Shown: positions 21,630 to 27,006 of the stretch, piece by piece
Numbering within the stretch: the stretch's first letter is position 1
Layout: each line of letters starts with the position of its first letter
The notes under the pieces: model-generated
Told to the model about the DNA's origin: nothing
Seen by the model: the letters and a program-made list of their open reading frames with translations, nothing else
The model's database searches: none
Position numbers and translations under genes: made by a program
DNA from: Elusimicrobiota bacterium
Lineage (GTDB): Bacteria > Elusimicrobiota > Elusimicrobia > Elusimicrobiales > UBA9959
Length of the DNA stretch: 27,006 nt
Direction: 5' to 3'
NCBI GenBank assembly: GCA_003482905.1
Contig: DMXM01000008.1
Coordinates: forward strand, 1 to 27,006

Positions 21630-23180
21630 TCAGGCCCCGCGCAAAGCGGCTGGTTCAACGCCTATGGCGGTGGCGTCGGCGCCGGGTTTTTTAATGCGTC
21701 CTTCAGCTATCAGTTTCCAGGCCGCGGCAATGACTTCCTCCGCCGCGGCGTCTATTTTGGCGTCCGTCGGCCTGTTGTACGCCATGGTCTGTTCCATTAT
21801 CTGCCAGGCGCGTTCGCTAAGGTGCGTTTTGATCTTGGCGCGCAATCCCTCGGAAATGCGCCAGGCCGCGGCCGCCCACTGTTCCACCGACAGGGTGCCT
21901 ACAAGGATAGCCAGGTCTGTGTCCGCGAAATGTTCCAGGTCGTCGAGCAGCAGGACGCGCTGCCTTATCTGCGCCGCTATGTCCGGATGGGTGTTCTTCA
22001 GCGCTTCAAGCATGGCCTTTTTCGACGTGAGGCTGACTTTCTCTATCATCTCCACCGCTTTCTCATAGCCGCCCACAGCACCGTTCAGCCTTCTCTCCAG
22101 CTCCTCTTTAATTTTGACTATCAGTTCTGGTTCCACAAAGCGGACTTTTGCGATATTGGCGAATACCTCCGAGGCCTTTTGCGGCGGCAGCAGGGACATG
22201 AATTTGCCGCGCAGGTCGGAGGGCAGGTGAACGGCTATAATGGAAATATCCGCCGGCTCGTCGTTGGCCAGCATTCTAACCAGGATCTCCAGCTTATCGG
22301 CCTTGATATTGAAGATCACCGCGCCGGAAGAATCCCCCTCCGGCTGTCCCGCAATCAGAGTCTTTTCGGCGGTGGCGCCCGGCTCGTCGTGTTCGGGCAA
22401 GCCCAGGGCGTCGGCTTCCCCTCCCATGGCGCCGCCCATTTCCATCCGTATGTTCGACGCTTCAGGCCCGGCCATGGAGCGCATGGCCGAGGCCATTTTT
22501 AGGAAGCCCATGGAAACTATCCCCATGCCCACAATGGCTATTACGGAGATTAACCCGTATTTAACCAGGGTGCCCAGCATTTCGGAAGTGTACCAGATAG
22601 GGGCGAAGCGGGCGCGCATAACCAGGATATCGTCGCCCCTTGCGGGGTCCAGGGCCAGCAAATCGCTCACCACACGGCGCACCTTCTGCGCTTCCGCCTC
22701 GGATATTCCCTCGCTAAGCACCAGGGAGACCGTAAGGCGCTTTACCATTGTCTGCGGAAAAATGACCTCGCGCCGATAATTGCCGCTTACCGGCTGCGCC
22801 GGCTGCGCTTCCTGTTTGGCGTCGGGTACGCCCGGCAGGAGCTCGTTGGAGGCGGCTACCTGGTTCATGTTCTGCCAGCCGAACATCCGCGCTTCCGGTT
22901 TTTCGGTTTCAAGCGCGACATTCTCTTTGGAGGAGAAATCCAGGGCCGCCCGGATCATAACGCGTGATTTGCCCGGCCCCAGCAGGTTCGCCAGCACCTC
23001 CTCCACCTTCTGCTCCAGAGCCCTCTCGTACTTCATTTTTTCTTCCAGGTTAGCCCCGGCGGCGGCTGCGGAGCAGGCGCAGGCGAATAACAAGGTCAGC
23101 GCGCAGAACCGCGCCGTCCATTTTTGGCGCAGCCAGGCCGCGCCCGGAGTCCGTTTAAATGCTGGTGTCGTTGATACCAT
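21630..23180 (-). CDS. FliF C-terminal region fused to FliG middle and C-terminal domains
   Basis: The 516-residue chain has an N-terminal signal or anchor (about 21-42). A FliF-like periplasmic domain follows (about 50-195: 'LEQKVEEVLANLLGPGKSRV', 'NYRREVIFPQTMVKRLTVSL', 'LLALDPARGDDILVMRARF'). The second membrane segment is at about 203-228, with a linker to 285. FliG-like armadillo domains fill about 286-500 ('LPSDLRGKFMSLLPPQKASE', 'PELIVKIKEELERRL', 'LLLDDLEHFADTDLAILV', 'HLSERAWQIMEQTM', 'AAWKLIAEGRI'). The first FliF ring-building modules and the FliG N-domain, which normally docks on the FliF tail, are missing. The covalent link replaces that docking and keeps FliG in the cytoplasm. 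The FliG EHPQ motif appears degenerate (DEPA near 307-310). No other flagellar gene is present. A role in a non-flagellar envelope complex is inferred. Confidence 0.8.
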   Translation of the reverse strand: MVSTTPAFKRTPGAAWLRQKWTARFCALTLLFACACSAAAAGANLEEKMKYERALEQKVEEVLANLLGPGKSRVMIRAALDFSSKENVALETEKPEARMFGWQNMNQVAASNELLPGVPDAKQEAQPAQPVSGNYRREVIFPQTMVKRLTVSLVLSEGISEAEAQKVRRVVSDLLALDPARGDDILVMRARFAPIWYTSEMLGTLVKYGLISVIAIVGMGIVSMGFLKMASAMRSMAGPEASNIRMEMGGAMGGEADALGLPEHDEPGATAEKTLIAGQPEGDSSGAVIFNIKADKLEILVRMLANDEPADISIIAVHLPSDLRGKFMSLLPPQKASEVFANIAKVRFVEPELIVKIKEELERRLNGAVGGYEKAVEMIEKVSLTSKKAMLEALKNTHPDIAAQIRQRVLLLDDLEHFADTDLAILVGTLSVEQWAAAAWRISEGLRAKIKTHLSERAWQIMEQTMAYNRPTDAKIDAAAEEVIAAAWKLIAEGRIKKPGADATAIGVEPAALRGA

Positions 23181-23215
23181 AATAAATGCGCGGCGGCATT
23201 AAAGCGCGCGACTAT

Positions 23216-23221
23216 ATTATA
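23216..23221 (-). promoter_or_regulatory. Putative -10 element (TATAAT) before the FliF-FliG fusion gene
   Basis: On the minus strand CTGTATAAT lies in the 75-nt gap between the histidine kinase stop and the fusion gene start, about 35 nt before the ATG. It could give kinase-independent transcription of the fusion and the coiled-coil gene. No -35 at standard spacing is seen. Confidence 0.4.
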
Positions 23222-23255
23222 CAGGCTGCATATTTCAAAAAAGTTACAATCTTGT

Positions 23256-24203
23256 TTAAAATCCGCTTAGTGCCGGGATCCTGTAGTAGAATGTAGACCC
23301 TTTTTCCAGGCCGGGGCTGGTGGCGCCTATTTCCCCCTTATGCCCCGCTATTATCTCGGTAGAAATGGCGAGGCCTAGCCCCCAGCCCTGCTTGCGCAGC
23401 TTCGCGTCCTTCTGGTACTTGGCCTGGTAGAATTTCTCAAAGATCTTTCTTGTTTCGTTCGGGTGTATGCCTATGCCGGAGTCGCGCACATAAACCGCGG
23501 CCTTTGCCCCCTCCAGCGCTACGCGGAGTTCCATGGCGCCTCCCGCGGGCGTGAACTTAAGGGCGTTGTTCAAGAGGTTCATCAGTACCTGGGCAAGTCT
23601 GAACCTGTCGCCGTTCACCATCACCGGGCCCGGCGGCTCATTGAAAACAAACTCCACCCCTTTTTCGGCCGCGCGCAGGCGTATGCCCGGAACTATGTCC
23701 GCGGCTGTCAACCCAAGGTCGAAGGGCGCCGGCTCCATTACCAGTTTTCCCGCTTCTATCATGGCCAGGTCGGTCAGGTCGGCTATCAGCCTGTTAAGCT
23801 GATCGGTGGCGTTTATAATATTATTAAACTGCGTTTTTTCCTTATCTCCGGAGATCTTTGCGGACAATATGGTGCTGAAGCCTTTTATAACGGCCAATGG
23901 CGAGCGTATGTCGTGCACGGCCATGGAGAGGAATTTGGACTTCATGTCGTTTAGCCGGGCCAGCTCCTGCGCGGAGAGGTCCAGTTCGCGCGTAAGGACC
24001 TTCAGGCGGCTGTGGTCGCGCGCCAGGCGGGTCTTCGCCAGGGCGGCCTGCGCCATATACCTCTCCGCCAGCGTAACCGCCTTCCTGTTTTTCAGGGAAA
24101 GCCGGCCGGAGTGGTAACGTGTTAATACTCCGCTGAAAATAAAGTAGCCCAGCCACATAAAAAGGAACATCGCGACTATAAGGAGAAAGACGGCGGCTTC
24201 CAT
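23256..24203 (-). CDS. Membrane-anchored histidine kinase without a sensor domain
   Basis: The 315-residue kinase has one N-terminal membrane helix (about 4-26), a short coiled-coil linker (40-85), then a HisKA domain with phospho-acceptor His97 (VHDIRSPLAVIKGF). The HATPase domain has Asn213 (N box, MNLLNNALKFTP), DSGIGI (241-246) and GWGLGLAIS (273-281). No periplasmic loop, PAS or HAMP domain is visible, so input must come through the membrane helix, the linker or a partner. It starts 4 nt after the PorV-TPR gene and is followed by the FliF-FliG gene. No response regulator is adjacent; the nearest are at 10.8-12.8 kb. Confidence 0.92.
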   Translation of the reverse strand: MEAAVFLLIVAMFLFMWLGYFIFSGVLTRYHSGRLSLKNRKAVTLAERYMAQAALAKTRLARDHSRLKVLTRELDLSAQELARLNDMKSKFLSMAVHDIRSPLAVIKGFSTILSAKISGDKEKTQFNNIINATDQLNRLIADLTDLAMIEAGKLVMEPAPFDLGLTAADIVPGIRLRAAEKGVEFVFNEPPGPVMVNGDRFRLAQVLMNLLNNALKFTPAGGAMELRVALEGAKAAVYVRDSGIGIHPNETRKIFEKFYQAKYQKDAKLRKQGWGLGLAISTEIIAGHKGEIGATSPGLEKGSTFYYRIPALSGF

Positions 24204-24207
24204 CGTT

Positions 24208-25929
24208 TTATTTCCAGTTCTGCAGCTGAAGGAATTTCAGGACGGAACCGTCCGCCGGATCGAGTTTGAGGACATTTTCATACGCCCGCCTGGCTTCCTT
24301 GGTGTCTCCCAGGGCGAAGTAGGCCGACCCCAGGCGTTTCCAGGCCAGCTTGTTCTTGTCGTCAAGCAGTAATACTTCTTCGCATTCCTGCGCGGCTATC
24401 TTAAACCCACCGGTGTAAAAAGAGTTCCCGGCCACTTCAAGTTTGTGTTTTATCATTGCGCTCTTAGGCAGTATTTCGGCGTGGCGGATAGCGATATTCG
24501 CCAGGTCGCTTATAAGCGTCAGAAGCTCTTCGAACACCGCGGCGCCGCGGATATTGGCGCCGTACGCCGCGTGGGCCAGCAGCAGCGCCTTCAGGTCTTT
24601 GCCCTCCATGTAGGCCCGTACGGCCTCGTCGGCGGCGTCAGCTTGCTCCGGCCCCGGGGCAAATAGATTTTCCCTGGACGGTATTTCGGCGAGCTTAAGC
24701 CCGGCCACTATAGCCCCCAGCCGCTTTTCACGCGCGCCCCAGACCCCGCCGCGCAGGCCGGGCTCAAGGTTGAAGGCTTTTTTCATGTTCGCTATGGCGG
24801 AGACATATTGCCGCTCCTGCACGTTCTTCTGGGCCAGGGCCAGGAAATCCTTGGCGAACATGTGCAGTTGCTCTATCTTTTCTTTCCTCGCTATAAGCTT
24901 GGCCCGGCCGGCGCGGCTGGTTTCCCCGGCCAGCGGCTGCGCCGCTTTGGGCGCGCCGAACTTCATGGAAAGCCCGAATTTATGCATGCTCCCCAGGTCG
25001 CCGAAAGGCGACATGGAATAATCCAGGTTCACTATGGAAAGGTGAAAGCCGACCCCGGCGCGTATGCCGGAACCTATTTCTTTGCCGGTACGCAGGCCGG
25101 CCCGTAAAGAGAGAAGCTGGAACGCCGTATATTCCGTCCCCAGGGCCACGTAGTAGCCGTCTCCGGCCTGCATAACATTATCCAGGCTTATGATAAGGGA
25201 GGAGCTTCCGCCGGGGTGGGAATGCCAGGAGCCGCCCACGGAGACCGCGGCTGGCAGCGGCGTATTGTCTTTGTCGAATTTCAGTCCGGCCCCCAGATTC
25301 CTGACGGCCACACCCAGGCGGAACTCCTGGGCCGGTATTTTGCTCATCCAGTATTTATCCGGCCTTATATTGTAGATCGCGCCCGCATCTACAGCGAACG
25401 TACGTGCTGAAGCGCTGTCAAGCCGCGCCCCGATGTATTTTATTCCCCCGCCTACGCTGAAAACCGGTCTTGAAATTTCATCTTTGAGTAGCGCCCGCCC
25501 GTATGCGAGCCCGGCCGATAAGCCGTAGGAGTCCACCAGTTTTGTGCGCACGCCGATGGAGTCGTAACCCTGGAAAGGCGACACTGTCAGCCGGGAGACC
25601 CCCAGCCCCAGCGTTGAGCCGTACTCAAGTGGCCAGGCCGCCGCCAGATATTGTGTGTCAACCCCCTCGAAGGAAGAATTATACATCGCTGACAATTCGG
25701 GTAGTTCAATAACGGCCAGGCCGGCGGGGTTCCAGTATGTGGAGTAGGCGTCTTCCGAGACGGAGATATGCGATTCCCCCATGCCGCTGGCGCGCGGGCT
25801 GGGCGTAAACCTGAGGAAGGACGCTCCGGTGGAGCCGGGCGCGCAAAAAGCCTGGGCGGCAAAGGACGCGCCAAGGGCCATGGCGGCTCCCAGGATCTTT
25901 AGCGCTTTTTTCCTCGCGTTTCTTTTCAT
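24208..25929 (-). CDS. PorV/UPF0164-like outer-membrane barrel protein with C-terminal TPR region
   Basis: The 573-residue protein has a signal peptide (about 1-30, ending AQAFCA). A FadL/PorV-like beta-barrel region follows (about 33-325): 'FLRFTPSPRASGMGESHISV' and 'YSTYWNPAGLA' are the hallmark N-terminal motifs of the PorV/PorQ/UPF0164 group, and 'VNLDYSMSPFGDLGSMHKFGLSMKFGA' is the closing strand region. The rest (about 335-573) is helical and ends in clear TPR repeats ('AWKRLGSAYFALGDTKEARRAYENVLKLDPAD'). The barrel would sit in the outer membrane with the TPR part in the periplasm as a protein-binding platform. It is the first gene of the cluster, 4 nt before the kinase gene. Confidence 0.85.
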   Translation of the reverse strand: MKRNARKKALKILGAAMALGASFAAQAFCAPGSTGASFLRFTPSPRASGMGESHISVSEDAYSTYWNPAGLAVIELPELSAMYNSSFEGVDTQYLAAAWPLEYGSTLGLGVSRLTVSPFQGYDSIGVRTKLVDSYGLSAGLAYGRALLKDEISRPVFSVGGGIKYIGARLDSASARTFAVDAGAIYNIRPDKYWMSKIPAQEFRLGVAVRNLGAGLKFDKDNTPLPAAVSVGGSWHSHPGGSSSLIISLDNVMQAGDGYYVALGTEYTAFQLLSLRAGLRTGKEIGSGIRAGVGFHLSIVNLDYSMSPFGDLGSMHKFGLSMKFGAPKAAQPLAGETSRAGRAKLIARKEKIEQLHMFAKDFLALAQKNVQERQYVSAIANMKKAFNLEPGLRGGVWGAREKRLGAIVAGLKLAEIPSRENLFAPGPEQADAADEAVRAYMEGKDLKALLLAHAAYGANIRGAAVFEELLTLISDLANIAIRHAEILPKSAMIKHKLEVAGNSFYTGGFKIAAQECEEVLLLDDKNKLAWKRLGSAYFALGDTKEARRAYENVLKLDPADGSVLKFLQLQNWK

Positions 25930-25994
25930 AGCAGCTTCTAAGACGTCCGTCGCCGCTCCACCTTAATACGGGCGGCGCGGCCTGGCTATACCCC

Positions 25995-26000
25995 TATAGT
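25995..26000 (+). promoter_or_regulatory. -10-like TATAGT seven bases before a small ORF
   Basis: TATAGT (25995-26000) precedes the ATG at 26008 by seven bases, again compatible with a leaderless start. No Shine-Dalgarno sequence and no clear -35 are seen. Confidence 0.25.
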
Positions 26001-26007
26001 CTACCTG

Positions 26008-26118
26008 ATGGCTATTACTAAATCCCGAAGAAAAAATGAACTTTTTGTTAAAATAAAGACCAGAGTCCTAGGCGGCATAGGCCTTTTGGCTCTTACGGGC
26101 CTGAATGGAATTGGCTAA
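26008..26118 (+). CDS. Possible 36-residue membrane peptide
   Basis: A short frame runs from ATG 26008 to TAA 26118. The first half is strongly basic (MAITKSRRKNELFVKIKTR). The second half is hydrophobic and glycine-rich (VLGGIGLLALTGLNGIG), like a single-pass membrane peptide with a positive-inside N-terminus. It fills the gap between the divergent PorV-TPR gene and the repeat-containing coiled-coil gene. Support is limited to this composition and a -10-like hexamer just upstream; it may be a chance frame or the remains of a longer gene. Confidence 0.3.
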   Translation: MAITKSRRKNELFVKIKTRVLGGIGLLALTGLNGIG

Positions 26119-26140
26119 AATATACTTAATAATTTTCCCA

Positions 26141-26146
26141 TATAAT
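26141..26146 (+). promoter_or_regulatory. Putative -10 element (TATAAT) of the repeat coiled-coil gene
   Basis: TATAAT ends 13 bases before the ATG at 26160, and AGGGGG (26150-26155) provides a ribosome-binding site, so the leader would be very short. A matching -35 is not evident. Confidence 0.4.
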
Positions 26147-26159
26147 TCCAGGGGGCACA

Positions 26160-26660
26160 ATGAACAATACCAATAATTCTGAACCGGCGACAAAGGCTGA
26201 CTTGAAGGATCTGGCAACCAAAGCCGACATACAGGCACTCAAAGCCGACATGCAGGCACTGGCGCAAACGACCAAAGCTGACACACAGGCACTCAAAGCC
26301 GACATGCAGGCACTGGCGCAAACGACCAAAGCCGACATGCAGGCACTGGCGCAAACGACCAAAGCCGACATGCAGGCACTGGCGCAAACGACCAAAGCCG
26401 ACCTAACGGCTGTAGATTTAAAACTCAGCATTGCAATTGCAAAAACCCAGGCGGATGTCCGCGATATCAAACATCACATGGCAACAAAAATGGCCACCAA
26501 GGACGACATAAACCGTATTTTAGGCGCCATAGACACCTATACCGCGGAGGCTATATCCTACCGCAATCGCGACACCCTGCGCGGCGGCAAGATCATGGAG
26601 CATGAGACTAAACTTTCCAACCACGAAAACCGCATCACCCTGCTGGAAACCGCAAAATAA
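26160..26660 (+). CDS. Coiled-coil protein with perfect 11-residue repeats
   Basis: This is a 166-residue soluble protein. Residues 10-80 are KAD-x-QAL repeats, including four exact copies of KADMQALAQTT. An 11-residue (hendecad) period indicates a slightly right-handed coiled coil. Residues 81-166 continue as predicted helices ('DLKLSIAIAKTQADVRDIK', 'HETKLSNHENRITLLETAK') with heptad-like spacing, suggesting a long rod that oligomerises. There is no signal peptide or membrane segment. I do not assign a family; similar KADL/KADI-rich proteins occur in many bacteria without known function. AGGGGG before the start supports it. Long minus-strand frames over the repeat exist only because the unit length is a multiple of three. 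Confidence 0.7.
   Translation: MNNTNNSEPATKADLKDLATKADIQALKADMQALAQTTKADTQALKADMQALAQTTKADMQALAQTTKADMQALAQTTKADLTAVDLKLSIAIAKTQADVRDIKHHMATKMATKDDINRILGAIDTYTAEAISYRNRDTLRGGKIMEHETKLSNHENRITLLETAK
26220..26393 (+). repeat. In-gene tandem repeat, 33-bp units with an 18-codon higher-order form
   Basis: Identical 33-bp units, each beginning AAAGCCGACATGCAGGCACT, lie at 26241-26273, 26295-26327, 26328-26360 and 26361-26393. Near-identical 21-bp units (KADIQAL and KADTQAL) at 26220-26240 and 26274-26294 precede the first two, forming a duplicated 54-bp block. Exact identity at the DNA level implies recent expansion or homogenisation. Gain or loss of units keeps the frame. Confidence 0.9.
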
Positions 26661-26665
26661 CCGTA

Positions 26666-26690
26666 GTAACAGGTAGCAGTTACCTTTTTC
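26666..26690 (+). terminator. Weak terminator-like hairpin after the repeat coiled-coil gene
   Basis: GGTA (26672-26675) can pair with TACC (26681-26684), or GTAAC (26666-26670) with GTTAC (26679-26683), followed by CTTTTTCC. The stem is short, so this is only a candidate. Between it and 26812 I see no gene or clear signal. Confidence 0.35.
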
Positions 26691-26812
26691 CTTCCCTTTC
26701 CGGAGCGCCCCTACGGCAATTCCCCGCGCAGGGCCACCTCAGAGTATAGAGAAACGCAAACCCGCGGGAATTAAAACACTGAAATTGTCAAGAGCCCGGA
26801 CTTAATTTCTGT

Positions 26813-27004
26813 CTACGAAAACAAGATAGAGATCAGCGCGTCATAATCCCCTCGCCGTCTTGCCTGTGTCAATGCCGTTATGTATGTTTGCCCAGCCATA
26901 AAGAGCGTGCGATATAGAATCCTGGCTGGTCGCTTCTTTCGTAAAGTTAAAAAACAGTACGTATCAAACAGCAAAACGGGGCACCTGACTTCCGCAGAAC
27001 TCCT
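26813..27004 (-). CDS. 3' part of an ORF entering from the right edge (partial)
   Basis: On the minus strand a frame is open from the window edge to TAG at 26815-26813, 63 codons, with no start needed inside the window. The end reads 'FMAGQTYITALTQARRRGDY' followed by DALISILFS, an amphipathic helix-like C-terminus that looks protein-like; the part before it is rich in Arg, Cys and Leu. I recognise no family. It could be the end of a real gene, a remnant, or a chance open frame. Sequence beyond 27006 would settle it. Confidence 0.3.
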   Translation of the reverse strand, partial: RSSAEVRCPVLLFDTYCFLTLRKKRPARILYRTLFMAGQTYITALTQARRRGDYDALISILFS

Positions 27005-27006
27005 AA

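Noticed and set aside
20439..22502. Plus-strand ORFs opposite the coiled-coil and FliF-FliG genes
   Set aside because: Shadows; the minus-strand frames have coherent coiled-coil and FliF/FliG motifs.
26220..26393. Repeat array considered as CRISPR
   Set aside because: Units are contiguous or separated by near-copies with no unique spacers, and the array is inside a coding frame.
26115..26470. Minus-strand ORFs with Cys/Leu/Ser repeats opposite the 33-bp repeat gene
   Set aside because: Open only because the repeat unit is a multiple of three; the plus strand has the ribosome-binding site and coiled-coil logic.

Overview
The window suggests a Gram-negative, probably anaerobic bacterium of moderately high GC. 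It encodes secreted and outer-membrane-type proteins (TolC, a PorV-like barrel, a lipoprotein), a one-chain pyruvate:ferredoxin oxidoreductase and an electron-bifurcating NfnAB transhydrogenase. The mix would fit a deep lineage such as Elusimicrobiota, but no marker gene here proves that. I saw no rRNA, convincing tRNA, CRISPR array, IS element or phage module.

Layout. 1-2072 (minus) is an AT-richer block of secreted proteins: a frameshifted surface protein, a beta-propeller-like protein and a 20-codon signal-peptide ORF at the edge. 2315-3931 (plus) is a compact PAS / small membrane protein / DnaJ-like operon with a putative leaderless start. 4015-5848 (minus) holds two tandem paralogous exported proteins of unknown function. 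6053-9643 (minus) is nifJ, with its own promoter and terminator. 9893-10573 (minus) is another exported protein of unknown function; a decayed copy of its 3' end and terminator lies at 12811-12947. 10774-12771 holds two divergent response regulators: an OmpR-type regulator and an unusual receiver-Yip1 membrane fusion. 12968-17362 (minus) is a tight four-gene TolC / HlyD / ABC ATPase / MacB-like permease exporter operon. 17481-19770 (plus) is nfnB-nfnA, followed by a DUF3332-like lipoprotein and a bidirectional terminator. 20420-25929 (minus) is a four-gene cluster: PorV-like barrel with a TPR tail, histidine kinase without a sensor domain, FliF-FliG fusion and coiled-coil protein. The right end has a tiny membrane-peptide ORF, a coiled-coil protein with perfect 33-bp repeats, and a partial ORF running off the edge.

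How the genes work together. NifJ should produce reduced ferredoxin from pyruvate and NfnAB should balance ferredoxin, NADH and NADPH pools. The ABC/TolC operon forms a plausible tripartite exporter. The most unusual element is the FliF-FliG fusion. The C-terminal part of an MS-ring protein is joined to FliG middle and C-terminal domains in one polypeptide, with no other flagellar gene in the window. Its neighbours are an outer-membrane-type protein, a kinase and a coiled-coil protein, which suggests a flagellar-rotor-derived envelope complex put to another use. A recurring DNA pattern is a -10-like hexamer, usually preceded by TTG, placed about 6 nt before a start codon that lacks a Shine-Dalgarno sequence, consistent with leaderless transcripts.
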